From positions 1 to 64,000 of the forward strand of contig JAAWOG010000008.1 of the NCBI GenBank assembly GCA_022799355.1: a stretch of DNA of 64,000 nt, given 5' to 3'. Source of the stretch: Lachnospiraceae bacterium (lineage in GTDB: Bacteria; Bacillota; Clostridia; Lachnospirales; Lachnospiraceae). The notes below the pieces were generated by a model that ran no database searches, was not told the DNA's origin, and worked only from the letters and a program-made list of their open reading frames with translations. Of the stretch, positions 45,232 to 54,745 are shown piece after piece. A program made the position numbers and the translations under genes. Numbering within the stretch: the first letter of the stretch is position 1; each line of letters opens with the position of its first letter.

Positions 45232-46848
45232 TCATTTTTTATAATAGGTTTCCAAAATCTCTCGGTAGTCGTTCCCCGCAAGCGCCATATGTTTTGCCCC
45301 GTTCTGGGACAGTCCCACACCGTGCCCGAAACCGCCTCCGACTACTATATATCCTACCATATTTCCCTTTTTGTTACAAACACTTTGAAGAGAAATAAAG
45401 GCGCTTGGCAGAAGCTCTTTTACCTGAAAAGTTGTACCGTCCCGGAGTTTTACCGCGCCTCCCTGACATAACACATGCCGGATATTATACTCCCCCCAGA
45501 CATACACTTCTCCGTTTTCACAGGAAATCTTTACACAGTCCCCCACGCCGCCTTCCTGCCTCTCCACAATGCTCATATCCATAATATTCCCGAGTTTTTC
45601 TTTTGTTATCTCACAGGGCGAACCATCTTTCCTGCTCTCCGCCCAGATAAGCTTCTCATTCACTCCCTGGCGGTTTCTGCATCTTTCGAATATTTCCTTC
45701 TGGTCCGCCTCCTTAACCGAATAATCCCACCTGTAAAAAGCATCCTCCGCCTCCAGATGCCCTTTATATTCTTGACTGATATAGTCAAAAAACTCCTGGT
45801 TCATCAGATCGATTTCTTCCTGGCTCTTAATCAGCGCAGGCCGCTGCGTCTCTCCGCCGTGCCAGACGGACACTTCCGCTCCCCGCCCGCAGGAAGTGGA
45901 GTAATAATAGCATTCCATGTAGCTGCCATCCTCCCTCCGCAGCACTTCCCCTGCCGTCTCATCCACCGCCAGATCTCCCTGTGCCGCAGTCTCCAGATTG
46001 CGGTAGACCTGACAGGCGGTGGTATCGTCCACCGCCGCGTCATACTGCGGATAGACTTTGTTCTCCATCTTCATCTTCGCGTAGGTGCGAGCGCAGACCG
46101 CCTGGGCTTTCAGCGCTTCCAACGGATAGGATGAGGGCATCTCGCTTGGCAGCACTCCCTTCACATACTCTTCCAGCGATACCTCATTGATCAGCACAAG
46201 CCCGGCTTCCTCCCGTCTTATCTCCAGAACGCCCTGATAGGAGGGATGTCCACAGGATTTGTTCAGGCTCATCACCCGCAGCGCTTCTCCCTCCAAACTG
46301 CCGGCGCGAATCCTGATCACATTTGTCTTTTCAAAATAGGGGCTCTTTGCCGTGATTTCCAGCGACTCATCTCCTGCCTCCAGTATGATTTCTTCATGGT
46401 AAAGCCCTCCGGTTCCGGTCAGAACCACTCTGATTTTTTCTGTCTCTCCCTTCTCCCCGTTACTCTCACGATCCTCCTCCCCATCCGCCTCCTCCTGATG
46501 CCCGTTATCATGTTCCTCTTCTGAGGAATCTCCATCTTCCTCTCCTTTTTCACTTTCCTGTGTGGGTGCTTCCTTATCTTCTGCCGCCGTTTCCTCTTTT
46601 GTATTACTTTTTTTGCTCTCTTCCTCCTCCTTTTCTTTGCTGTCCTCCCCGATAGGATAGCTGGTCTCCTCCCTGTCATCAAATCCCTCCTCCTGCCAGG
46701 GAATCACTTCCAGTATCCCGTTTTCATTTTGGGCAGTATGTCCCGCCTCCACGCAGGCTTTTTGCACTTGCCTGTAGCAATACCACAGCCATAAGAAGAT
46801 CATCAGAAAATATGCGGCTAAAAAAATGTATGGTTTACGATTTCTCAT
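45232..46848 (-). CDS. SpoIID/LytB-domain protein
   Basis: The 538-residue protein has a membrane segment (RKPYIFLAAYFLMIFLWLWY, residues 4-23), a long Glu/Lys/Ser-rich linker (about 50-155) and a SpoIID domain (about 215-538). The domain shows EVSLEEYVKGVLPSEMPSSY, ALKAQAVCARTYAKMKM and the terminal GGGFGHGVGLSQNGAKHMA. SpoIID is a lytic transglycosylase that trims denuded glycan strands during engulfment; related SpoIID-domain proteins act elsewhere in the wall. The long acidic linker is unusual for true SpoIID, and no spoIIQ or spoIIIA genes are near, so this may be a paralogue. The ATG at 46848 is chosen to give the membrane segment at the N-terminus. Confidence 0.9.
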   Translation of the reverse strand: MRNRKPYIFLAAYFLMIFLWLWYCYRQVQKACVEAGHTAQNENGILEVIPWQEEGFDDREETSYPIGEDSKEKEEEESKKSNTKEETAAEDKEAPTQESEKGEEDGDSSEEEHDNGHQEEADGEEDRESNGEKGETEKIRVVLTGTGGLYHEEIILEAGDESLEITAKSPYFEKTNVIRIRAGSLEGEALRVMSLNKSCGHPSYQGVLEIRREEAGLVLINEVSLEEYVKGVLPSEMPSSYPLEALKAQAVCARTYAKMKMENKVYPQYDAAVDDTTACQVYRNLETAAQGDLAVDETAGEVLRREDGSYMECYYYSTSCGRGAEVSVWHGGETQRPALIKSQEEIDLMNQEFFDYISQEYKGHLEAEDAFYRWDYSVKEADQKEIFERCRNRQGVNEKLIWAESRKDGSPCEITKEKLGNIMDMSIVERQEGGVGDCVKISCENGEVYVWGEYNIRHVLCQGGAVKLRDGTTFQVKELLPSAFISLQSVCNKKGNMVGYIVVGGGFGHGVGLSQNGAKHMALAGNDYREILETYYKK

Positions 46849-46885
46849 ATTCCATCTTATTCCGAACTCTGCCATTTCATGCAGT

Positions 46886-46924
46886 AAAAAAGACGAGTAA
46901 AACTTTTGCTTACTCGTCTTTTTT
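46886..46924. terminator. Bidirectional terminator AAGACGAGTAA/TTACTCGTCTT
   Basis: A perfect 11-bp stem with a 10-nt loop has six A residues on one side and six T residues on the other, so it terminates in both directions. On the minus strand it ends the candidate small RNA that starts near 47058. It also overlaps the region just before the SpoIID-domain gene, so that gene needs its own promoter or readthrough. Confidence 0.9.
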
Positions 46925-47058
46925 CTCTTATTTTCGTAAATAAGATGAACCCCCAAAATGCGAATCCTGCAAGTTGACTCCTAGCAAGCGCCAGGTGGGT
47001 TACCGCAAACATACTTCTGCCTTCCACTGCTTAAGCTTTCGCCCGGAGGCCTGACATC
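46886..47058 (-). ncRNA. Candidate small structured RNA, possibly 6S-like (about 170 nt)
   Basis: The 360-bp gap 46849-47206 has no gene but has a promoter, a compact GC-rich body and a strong terminator, all on the minus strand. The predicted RNA starts with GATGTCAGGCCTCC and its late part has GGGGGTTCATC: the pairs GATG/CATC and CCTCC/GGGGG close a long hairpin. Inside, GTTTGCGGTAACCCACCTGG and CGCTTGCTAGGAGTC look conserved and non-coding. The size, long-hairpin shape and high GC of the body against AT-rich flanks fit 6S RNA (ssrS), which binds sigma-A RNA polymerase. The family assignment is tentative; another clostridial RNA class is possible. Confidence 0.55.
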
Positions 47059-47064
47059 CATATG

Positions 47065-47092
47065 ATAATATAGGAATCCCGTTTAAAGTAAA
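47065..47092 (-). promoter_or_regulatory. Promoter of the candidate small RNA
   Basis: On the minus strand, TTTACT (47087-47092) and TATTAT (47065-47070) are spaced by 16 bp. The predicted start near 47058 coincides with the beginning of the GC-rich RNA body. Confidence 0.55.
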
Positions 47093-47206
47093 TGTAGGTT
47101 CAAAATAGCAGGAATTCTTATGCATTTCAGGTTAATACTTATTATAGCCTTTTCCCTTTCATTTTACAACAGGAATTATAAAAATTCCTTAGAAAAAATT
47201 GCCAGA

Positions 47207-48859
47207 TTATCTCTTTTTCAACTGGAACCTGCTGGTCTTTTCTTCCAGTCTGTGAACCTGTTCAAACAGCTCCGAGCTGACAGCGGCAGATTCCTCGCTG
47301 CTTGCGGAGTTTGTCTGTACCACGGAAGAAATCTGTCCGATACCAATGGATACCTGCGAGAGCGCATCCGCTTCCTGCCCGATCGCTTCGGAGATAGACT
47401 GTATGGCCTCATCGGACTGCATCACCAGATCCTGCACCTGTTTCAGAGATGCAAATACCTCATCCACAATCTGACTGCCCCGATCGGTAGCATGAGCGGA
47501 ATTTTCGATCAGGCTCTTGGTCGCCTTCACCGCCTCGTCCGATTTGGATGCCAGAACACGCACCTCACTTGCCACCACCGCAAAGCCCTTGCCTGCCTCT
47601 CCGACACGGGCAGCCTCTACCGCCGCATTCAGTGCAAGAAGGTTGGTCTGAGAAGCGATATCCTCAATGGTTGCAATAATTTTGCCGATTTCCTGGGAAG
47701 CTTCCGCAATATCTTCCATTGCCGCCACCATTTTTTCCATCTGCCGGCTGCTCAATGTTACCTGCTCGCTGGTAAGCTGTGCACTGCGCCGTGCCTCGGC
47801 AACCGATTCCACGTTCTTGGAAGCGCTTCTGGATATCTCGTCTACGGTAGCATACAACTCTTCCACCGCACTCGCCTGGTCCGTTGCTCCCTGTGCCAGA
47901 GCCTGCGCCCCGCTGGAAAGCTGCTCTGCGTAAGACGCCACATGTCCCTCAGCCTGTACAATACCGCCCATGGCTTCTGAAATGGAAGCCGTGAAACGGC
48001 CCAGTGCCTCCTCGATAGGCTGGAAATCGCCGATATAGCGGGCGGAAGTGGTCACGTTGAAATTCCCCTTTGCCAGCTCTCCCATCACCCGGTCGATATC
48101 CGTCACATATTCCTGAATACGCCCTACGGATTCTTCCAGTGTATGAACCAGATCACCCAGTTCATTATCGGAATGGTAACTCATACTCAGCGCAAGATTT
48201 CCCTGCTGAAGAGGACGTGCCTGTTCCGTAATGGTAACAAGCGGCCTTACCACATGTTTAAACACAAACAATATCAGGCTGATCAGCCCGCTCAAAGCCA
48301 ACACCAGACATACACAGGTGGAAAAATGCATGAATATAATTGTATTATTCATGCGAGCCGTATATTCATCATTGAGTGCTTCACTCCGCTCCACAACATT
48401 TTCCAGCAGATTCACCAGATTGGTCAGATTCGGCAGAATAGTCTCCTGATAATACTGCTGTGCCTGCACTTTATCGTTTGCGTACAATTCCAGCGCAGTT
48501 CCCGCGGAGGCATGCAGTTCCTTATGTAACGGCTCAATCTGGCTGCGCAGGCTGCTGATCTCGGTATCCTCAAAACTCATATCCGAATACAGCCATTCTC
48601 CCAATACACACGCCGTATGATCCATACTGCCTGTAAACTCCGTATCGGAATACAGCGCATTGCTCAGATTGGATGACCACTTATAATGAGCGGTCTCAGC
48701 TCTCTGAATCTGGCTCAGCGTAGCGGCAGCACGGACGCTGTCGTCCTGAGTCCCCTCGATGCGCAGAATATTAAATGTTGTGATAAAACTGAACAATAAA
48801 ACCATACAGACGGCACAGGCAACACGAATGCCTACCGATCGTTTAATACTGGTACCCAT
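47207..48859 (-). CDS. Methyl-accepting chemotaxis protein
   Basis: The 550-residue chemoreceptor has a first membrane helix (about residues 10-32), an extracellular four-helix-bundle-like sensor (about 33-172), and a second helix (173-200). HAMP (about 200-255) and a long cytoplasmic signalling coil follow. The hairpin tip is present: [20 protein letters not shown], then [20 protein letters not shown]. No C-terminal CheR-binding pentapeptide is seen. It senses an unknown ligand and signals through CheW/CheA to flagellar motors. GGAGG precedes the ATG at 48859. No other chemotaxis gene is in the window. Confidence 0.96.
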   Translation of the reverse strand: MGTSIKRSVGIRVACAVCMVLLFSFITTFNILRIEGTQDDSVRAAATLSQIQRAETAHYKWSSNLSNALYSDTEFTGSMDHTACVLGEWLYSDMSFEDTEISSLRSQIEPLHKELHASAGTALELYANDKVQAQQYYQETILPNLTNLVNLLENVVERSEALNDEYTARMNNTIIFMHFSTCVCLVLALSGLISLILFVFKHVVRPLVTITEQARPLQQGNLALSMSYHSDNELGDLVHTLEESVGRIQEYVTDIDRVMGELAKGNFNVTTSARYIGDFQPIEEALGRFTASISEAMGGIVQAEGHVASYAEQLSSGAQALAQGATDQASAVEELYATVDEISRSASKNVESVAEARRSAQLTSEQVTLSSRQMEKMVAAMEDIAEASQEIGKIIATIEDIASQTNLLALNAAVEAARVGEAGKGFAVVASEVRVLASKSDEAVKATKSLIENSAHATDRGSQIVDEVFASLKQVQDLVMQSDEAIQSISEAIGQEADALSQVSIGIGQISSVVQTNSASSEESAAVSSELFEQVHRLEEKTSRFQLKKR

Positions 48860-48996
48860 AGTTTTCGGGCCTCCTCTTTCCTAATTTTTTATGAGCACTT
48901 TTTGTGCTGGTTATTCTTATTGTATTATATTATAAAAGATGAATGATTGCAACCACGGAACAGAAACACTCTGACATTCCTCTTTGGAAAATGTTA

Positions 48997-50250
48997 TTAC
49001 TTCTTTTCAGCCTTTTTGGCGTTTATCGCCAGAGCCGCCAGGACCGTTCCGAGGAAACTGGCTGCGGTGCCGCAGGCCAGCATCATCTTCGGCCCCGCCA
49101 TATCCAGTATTCTGCCGCAGATCAGTCCGCTGAACACGCCGCTTAACGTGATGGCGCAGTTCACATACGCCTGTCCCTTTACCTGATCGAGCCGCTCCAT
49201 TACCTTGCTCGCATAATAAGCCGAGGCGGGTATAAACAGCGCGTAAGCGGCAATCTGACAAAACTGACTGACAAACACGCCCCCAATCCCGTCTGCCAGA
49301 AACAGCAGCAGCACCTTCACCGTAAAAAACACGGTGGAAAGCAAAAGCAGCCTTTCGCTGGGGATCTTTTTTGTCATCCTCAGGAAAAATGCCATGGTTG
49401 GCAGTTCAATCAGCGCCGCCATGGATGTGGCATAGCCGATATGTTTTTCCGTACCGCCAAGCGGCGTTATGATCTGAATCAGATAATCATTGATCATATT
49501 GTGGGCAAAAAACACTAAAATAGTCGCCAACAGAAACAGCATAAATCTCGGGTAATATTTCGCAAAAGCAAAGAAATTGTTATGAGCGACAGATCCCTCT
49601 TCCGGAGCTGTCCCCTTTTTTTCTCCGCCGCTTTCATACTCTCCCTTTGCGCCCCCGCTCTCCGGCTCTTTTTCTCCTTCCGGCAGCCGAAAGGTCAAAA
49701 GAAACAAAAGCCCTACCGTCAGAACAAGGGCATCCCCGATATGTATCACGCTTACATCCCGCTGCTCCAGCAGATTGCCAAGAATCGGCGAATATGCTGC
49801 AAACCCCACCGAACCAAGCCCTCTTGCCAGACCGAAATTGATAGGGCAGCCTCTCTCCGCATACTCAAAATTCATGGCGATAATGATCGGCTGATATGCC
49901 ATCTGGATCATATAGATCAGCGTAAAAATAAGGAATATCGCGATCTTTTCCTGCCGTACAAATGCCAGCGCCAGAGACAGGGCTATGATCAGCGCCGTAC
50001 AAAAAGACGCCGTCCTGCGGTTTGTCAGTTTTCCCGGCTTATCAATCAACCCGGCAAGCACCGGCTGGATCACCACCGATAATACATTGGCAAGGGCAAG
50101 CAGAATGCCGATCTGGGAATTGGTAAATCCCCTTTCCAGCATAAAGATCGACGCATAGGCATGAACGCCGCAGAATCCCATAAAATAGGTTGCATTGATC
50201 ACAGCATAACGCGCCGTCCAATATTTTCCTTTCTTTATTATATGTTCCAT
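48997..50250 (-). CDS. MFS transporter (LacY/nucleoside-permease-like)
   Basis: The 417-residue protein has 12 membrane helices, starting with RYAVINATYFMGFCGVHAYA, and MFS-like loops (LIDKPGKLTNRR between helices 2 and 3). The central cytoplasmic loop is Glu/Gly/Lys-rich (about residues 190-225; EGEKEPESGGAKGEYESGGE). The sequence pattern fits the MFS_1_like group that includes LacY and nucleoside/H+ symporters, so a sugar or nucleoside substrate is likely. GGGAGAGAAT precedes the ATG at 50250. It starts 60 bp after the 46-residue Cys-rich membrane protein gene, so the two may be cotranscribed. Confidence 0.9.
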   Translation of the reverse strand: MEHIIKKGKYWTARYAVINATYFMGFCGVHAYASIFMLERGFTNSQIGILLALANVLSVVIQPVLAGLIDKPGKLTNRRTASFCTALIIALSLALAFVRQEKIAIFLIFTLIYMIQMAYQPIIIAMNFEYAERGCPINFGLARGLGSVGFAAYSPILGNLLEQRDVSVIHIGDALVLTVGLLFLLTFRLPEGEKEPESGGAKGEYESGGEKKGTAPEEGSVAHNNFFAFAKYYPRFMLFLLATILVFFAHNMINDYLIQIITPLGGTEKHIGYATSMAALIELPTMAFFLRMTKKIPSERLLLLSTVFFTVKVLLLFLADGIGGVFVSQFCQIAAYALFIPASAYYASKVMERLDQVKGQAYVNCAITLSGVFSGLICGRILDMAGPKMMLACGTAASFLGTVLAALAINAKKAEKK

Positions 50251-50310
50251 ATTCTCTCCCGTTATATCAGTAACAAAATTTATTCCCTGACCATACTGTC
50301 ACAGATACCC

Positions 50311-50451
50311 TTACTTCTTTCTGTGACAGGTACTGCGGTTTCCACAGGCGGCGCAGCCTCCACCGCAGCCGCGTTTTGAGCTGCTTCCCGTAAAATTCGC
50401 GATGGCAGCCGAAATGCAGATAATCAGGGCAAAGCACAAGAACTCTACCAC
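50311..50451 (-). CDS. 46-residue Cys-rich membrane protein, FeoB-associated type
   Basis: A short gene on the minus strand starts with GTG at 50451, with a perfect GGAGG 6 bp upstream, and encodes 46 residues. A single hydrophobic helix (VEFLCFALIICISAAIANF) is followed by a Cys-rich tail (RGCGGGCAACGNRSTC) and basic residues (HRKK). This layout is that of the small FeoB-associated Cys-rich membrane proteins, which are thought to help iron(II) uptake, but no feoA or feoB is in the window. A perfect inverted repeat CTGTCACAG/CTGTGACAG (50296-50329) overlaps its end. It lies just downstream of the pckA terminator. Confidence 0.75.
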   Translation of the reverse strand: MVEFLCFALIICISAAIANFTGSSSKRGCGGGCAACGNRSTCHRKK

Positions 50452-50470
50452 ATACAACCTCCATTACTGT

Positions 50471-50519
50471 AAAAAGGACTGCTGTCCTGGAAATATCAAA
50501 CTCCCGGCACAACAGTCCT
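50471..50519 (-). terminator. Terminator of pckA
   Basis: AGGACTG with following TTGT and CC pairs to a complementary arm ending CAGTCCT; five T residues follow on the minus strand. It lies 43 bp after the pckA stop and immediately before the ribosome binding site of the 46-residue gene. Confidence 0.85.
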
Positions 50520-50561
50520 GTTATTATTTTATTTCTTCAATCAAGCATCTGTGTGTCTGTT

Positions 50562-52265
50562 TTAGCACTCGGAAACCAGCTTTTTCAATGCATCCAGCGC
50601 TTCATCGGGAAGCTTGTCGTAGCCTTCCTTCTTGGTTGCGAAACCTTCCACCGCATCCACACGGTTCTGCATTGCGTTCTTCAATGCCGTCATGTAGGAA
50701 GCATCATTTAAATCAGGTGTAAAGTCGCCTGTCTTACCGGACCAGTCATACATGATCTCGATATCTTCAAAGTTGCCCCACTTCTCAAAGTTAGCCTTTC
50801 CTTCCACGATTGTTTCCAGAATGCCCAGAGTATCAGCGGGTTTTACTTTCTTGCCCATGAAGTCGCCCGTATTTACGATATAGCAGTCAACGTTCTTCTC
50901 TTCCACCAGCTTTTTGAACTTCTCATAGTCGTTCACGAGAGGATAGGTTCTGAACGGGTTAGCGTAAGGAACGATCCTCAGCGCGTTCAGATCCGTACCT
51001 GCAGCCACACGTTCTGCTGTGGATGTCTTTGTAGCCAGTGTTGCGCCCATAACGGAAGCCAGTGCCGCACCTTTTAATTTTACTACGGGCGGGATGGTAG
51101 GATCTTTCATAATCCAGAAAATAGCGTTTACCGGAGCGTCAATCTTATCCACACGGTTCGGAGACCAGAGTTTGGACTTGATCGCACGGCCGTTGCCGTT
51201 TCTGATATCTTCCGTTACAAGCTGGATCTTGCCGTCCTCATCCATCGTAGCGGAACAGTTCTGAGCGGATAACAGATACTCGTTATCAGGACAGCCTGTC
51301 GGATAGTCAGCGGTCTTATCAAAGTAAGTAGGCTCAAGCGCTACGGAAGAACAGGTATCCGTGTTGATGATGAAAGCGTCATCATGCAGAACGGTAATAG
51401 GATACTTGCCGCCGTGTTTCGCGTGAGTCAGTGTGGACTTACCGGAACCGGACAGACCATATACGGAAGCAACAAACTTGGAACCGTCAGCCAGTGTGTA
51501 TTCTTTCTGTCCGCCGTGGCATGCCGCATAGCCGTTTCTGTTAGCCAGAGCCCATGCCATGGTCAGTGTACCTTTCTTATGCTCACCAAAGTATTTCATA
51601 CCAAGGATCGCCGCACAGTTCTGGTTGGTATCAAAGTAGCACAGTGTCAGAGGATCGCTCAGGCAGCTGTAATCCACATCGGGAGCTTCCACCGGTGCCC
51701 ACTGGGGATCGGAGAAGATATAGATATCCGGCTCATTGCCGCCTCCGATGGGCTGGGATTTTCCGTACATCTTCACATATTCATCAGACATATACTGGAA
51801 GTTGATCATCCAGTTATACAGCAGGTTCTCTTCTCCTTCCGGAATCAGAAGGTGAGCCTTTGCCATAAATTCAGGATCAAGGCCTACGAAGCAGGTTGCG
51901 TGATACATCTTTTTCCAGCGAGTCTTATAGATCGCATCCATCACTACCTTATCCAGTTTCGCTTCATCTACGCCGGGCTCACCTTTGATGCGGCGTGCTG
52001 CTGCGTAACGGCCGGTTACTGCGCCGTCATTGAACAGAAGAACCTTTGCGTCCTTGGGAAGGCCGAAAGTCTCGCCGTCCTTTACAGGCATATCCGTTAC
52101 GATTGTTCCCGGAGAATTTTTAGCTAAATTATAAGCTTCCTTCAGTGTCTCCACCTTCACTACGTTGTTCCCGTAAAAAGCGGCTTCGATAATGGAACGG
52201 GTTTTGGAAAAGCCCACCTTATCTTTGCCGATCTCGGAAATGGGGTAAAACGCTTTTGTTGACAT
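50562..52265 (-). CDS. pckA: Phosphoenolpyruvate carboxykinase (ATP)
   Basis: PckA interconverts oxaloacetate plus ATP and PEP plus CO2; in anaerobes it often fixes CO2 toward oxaloacetate. The 567-residue protein has the kinase-1a P-loop YGLSGSGKSTLTHAKHGG (about residues 265-282), the metal loop FIINTDTCSSVALEPTYFD and RGxx-like RTYPLVNDYE. Length is slightly above the 530-540 of E. coli PckA. A strong GAGGAGG lies 7 bp before the ATG at 52265; earlier in-frame ATGs precede that site. It is a single gene, with a terminator at 50471. Together with gltA at 54.7 kb it links PEP and citrate metabolism. Confidence 0.96.
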   Translation of the reverse strand: MSTKAFYPISEIGKDKVGFSKTRSIIEAAFYGNNVVKVETLKEAYNLAKNSPGTIVTDMPVKDGETFGLPKDAKVLLFNDGAVTGRYAAARRIKGEPGVDEAKLDKVVMDAIYKTRWKKMYHATCFVGLDPEFMAKAHLLIPEGEENLLYNWMINFQYMSDEYVKMYGKSQPIGGGNEPDIYIFSDPQWAPVEAPDVDYSCLSDPLTLCYFDTNQNCAAILGMKYFGEHKKGTLTMAWALANRNGYAACHGGQKEYTLADGSKFVASVYGLSGSGKSTLTHAKHGGKYPITVLHDDAFIINTDTCSSVALEPTYFDKTADYPTGCPDNEYLLSAQNCSATMDEDGKIQLVTEDIRNGNGRAIKSKLWSPNRVDKIDAPVNAIFWIMKDPTIPPVVKLKGAALASVMGATLATKTSTAERVAAGTDLNALRIVPYANPFRTYPLVNDYEKFKKLVEEKNVDCYIVNTGDFMGKKVKPADTLGILETIVEGKANFEKWGNFEDIEIMYDWSGKTGDFTPDLNDASYMTALKNAMQNRVDAVEGFATKKEGYDKLPDEALDALKKLVSEC

Positions 52266-52494
52266 ATTTTTTCCTCCTCTTGGATGATAAATATAATTTA
52301 TCGTAATACAGTCAGAACTTATATTACGATCATCTTTGATACCCGCGGCGATACCGCCGCCGTGCGACGCCCATTTTCTGCAATTGCCATCACACATCGC
52401 CTTTTATTATGGCAAATCGTGTTCCAAAAGTCAAGATGGGTTTTGCACAAAAGAAGGCGGCATTCCTAAAAAAAGTGTAAAATATTCACCATGA

Positions 52495-54348
52495 TCATAA
52501 ATCCTCAGTCGCCTCGATGAGCCAGTCCTGTTCTTCCTTATTTAATAACGGAAGAATCTTCTCTCTTACATTTTTATGATAGGCATTGATCCTTTCCACA
52601 TCCTCCTCGTTCAGGAAACGTTTATCCAGGGCTTCTCTGTCGATGGGCACAAAGGTCAGATGGCGGAAACCGAGGAACGTGCCGTACTCGTTTTCCTCCT
52701 CTTTTACGACCTCCAGAATATTTTCGGTGCGGACGCCGAAGGCGCCGGCAAAGTACATGCCGGGTTCATCGCTGATCAGCATGCCTGGGCGCAGCGCGTA
52801 TTCTTTTACCTCTTTTCGGTACTGCCAGCTGATGCGCTGGGGGCCTTCATGGACATTCAGCATATAACCGATGCCGTGCCCTGTACCGTGTTTGTAATCC
52901 AGATGTGCTCTCCACAGATCCTGTCTTGCCAGGATATCCAGATTCCGCCCGGTGGCTCCTTCCAAAAATACCGCTTCGGAGAGCCGCAGCATGGCCGCCG
53001 CCACAAGGGAAAATATCTTTTTCTCCTCTTCCGTTACTTCTCCCAGCACAATCGTCCTTGTCACATCCGTTGTGCCTCCCATATACTGACCGCCGGAGTC
53101 AACCAGAACCATTCCTTTATCTTCCAGCCTGCGGTTTGTTTTTTCATCCGCCGCATAGTGGACGATGGCGCCGTTGTTCCCATAGCCGCAGATCGTAGTA
53201 AAGGAAAGGTCCAGAAAACCCGGGATCTGCCTGCGGAACTCCGCTAGCTTATCCGCGGCGGATATCTCGGTGATCTCCTCTTTTCCCACATGCTGTTTTA
53301 ACCAGTAAATAAATTTGCAGAGGGCTGCGCTGTCCCTCAGATAGGTTTCCCTGCTCCTTGATAATTCCACCTCATTTTTGATCGCTTTCAGCAGTTCCGT
53401 AGGGGACTCTCCAAGGATCAGCTCCCCCTTTTCCGAAAGAATCCGCATCAGCCGATAACTGAGGGACTCACCGGATGCCAGTATTTTAACGGCGGTTTTT
53501 CCGCCTTTTTTGTCCGCTGCCTCCTCATCTCCCTCTTCCCGGCGGTTTTCTTCTTTCGGAAATTCGGTTTCCAGCCAGTCAAATAACGTGCCGTACTCCC
53601 TTATTTCCACATCGCAGCCTGCAAGTAAGGTCCCTGATACCGCTTTTTTCTGCAGAAACAGTCCGCAGTCCTTTTTTCTGACTACCGCATAGGAGAGCGC
53701 CACAGGATTGCAGGTAACATCCGCCCCCCGCAGGTTAAAGAGCCACATGATATCGTCCAGAGAGCTTAAAAACAGATAGTCCGCGCCCTCCTTCTCCATC
53801 ACCCGGCGTACCTCTTCCAGCTTGTCCATAACGGATTCCCCGGCATATTCTTCGGTCAGTTCCCGGACGGGTTCGGCGGGAAGGGCGGGGCGCTCTTCCC
53901 AGGCAATATCCCCAAGGTCCTTATCATAACTGATCCGCGCCTTCTTCCCGCGGCACACCTTATCCAGCTTTTTCCCCAGCTTCGCACTGACGCAGTTTCC
54001 GTCAAATCCAAGCACATCCCCCGCCTTAAGCACATCGCCCAGATACTCTTCCGGATCGGGAACCCCCTTTTCCTGCATCCGCATCAGTTCGATTCCCGTG
54101 CCCGCAAGTTCCTCTTCCGCCTGCAGAAAATACCGCCCGTCGGTCCAGAGGGCCGCATCTTCCTCCCCCACAAGCAGCGTTCCGTTGGAGCCCGTAAAAC
54201 CGCTGAAATACGCCCTTGTCCGAAAATGCTCATGGACATACTCGGAACCGTGGCAGTCCGCCGATGTAATCATATAATAATGAATACCGTTTTTTTTCAT
54301 CGCGCACCGAAGCGCGGAAAGCCTTTGAGAAACTATTTGATTTTCCAT
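52495..54348 (-). CDS. Xaa-Pro aminopeptidase (M24B)
   Basis: The 617-residue peptidase has two creatinase N-like domains (about 1-290) and a pita-bread M24 domain. Metal ligands are in LVDSGGQYMGGTTDVTRT (two Asp), YKHGTGHGIGYMLNVHEGP (His), LISDEPGMYFAGAFG (Glu) and VRTENILEV (Glu). It removes an N-terminal residue in front of proline from peptides, in the cytoplasm. The three-domain, about 600-residue form is the aminopeptidase P1 type found in many clostridia. AGGGAGG precedes the ATG at 54348. It is divergent from gltA and probably monocistronic. Confidence 0.95.
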   Translation of the reverse strand: MENQIVSQRLSALRCAMKKNGIHYYMITSADCHGSEYVHEHFRTRAYFSGFTGSNGTLLVGEEDAALWTDGRYFLQAEEELAGTGIELMRMQEKGVPDPEEYLGDVLKAGDVLGFDGNCVSAKLGKKLDKVCRGKKARISYDKDLGDIAWEERPALPAEPVRELTEEYAGESVMDKLEEVRRVMEKEGADYLFLSSLDDIMWLFNLRGADVTCNPVALSYAVVRKKDCGLFLQKKAVSGTLLAGCDVEIREYGTLFDWLETEFPKEENRREEGDEEAADKKGGKTAVKILASGESLSYRLMRILSEKGELILGESPTELLKAIKNEVELSRSRETYLRDSAALCKFIYWLKQHVGKEEITEISAADKLAEFRRQIPGFLDLSFTTICGYGNNGAIVHYAADEKTNRRLEDKGMVLVDSGGQYMGGTTDVTRTIVLGEVTEEEKKIFSLVAAAMLRLSEAVFLEGATGRNLDILARQDLWRAHLDYKHGTGHGIGYMLNVHEGPQRISWQYRKEVKEYALRPGMLISDEPGMYFAGAFGVRTENILEVVKEEENEYGTFLGFRHLTFVPIDREALDKRFLNEEDVERINAYHKNVREKILPLLNKEEQDWLIEATEDL

Positions 54349-54745
54349 ATTTAACCTCCCTGTCCTTAAAATTACAACATGCCTCTTTCATACAGAAAAC
54401 CTGCATTGCAGGATTCCTGCCATCTCTCAATCATCTGCTATTATACATAAAAATAAAGCTTTTGGGATCAAAAATTTATTAATTTTTTCTGAATTGACTA
54501 AATAAACTTGTAATCTCCATTTTTTTCATGTTATGATAGAAATACATTTCAACATGTTAATCATTCCGACTTTTCATGAAGAACACAAACCGTGTTCTTT
54601 CACATTGTTATCGTTGTCCTATTGTCATTTTACATTTTCAGTGAATTTGATTGATTTTGGCAACATATTACGATTTGATGCTGCTGTTTTACATAAAGCC
54701 AGAATTTTGCTTTCATACATTACTCAAAGAAAGGAGTTACTATAT
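54349..54745. other. Intergenic region with divergent promoters and the gltA leader
   Basis: This 397-bp, AT-rich gap separates the divergent aminopeptidase and gltA. A plausible plus-strand promoter is TTGTAA (54508-54513), 18 bp, TATGAT (54532-54537), which would leave a leader of about 200 nt before the gltA ribosome binding site (AAAGGAG). A minus-strand TATAAT lies at 54440-54445. The leader is open in the gltA frame but has no coding features and no known riboswitch consensus. Confidence 0.4.

Noticed and set aside
52266..52397. Longer N-terminus of PckA
   Set aside because: The extension contains the strong GAGGAGG ribosome binding site of the ATG at 52265 and has no family sequence.
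54533..54745. Extended N-terminus of citrate synthase
   Set aside because: The upstream open frame lacks family sequence, and a good ribosome binding site precedes the ATG at 54746.
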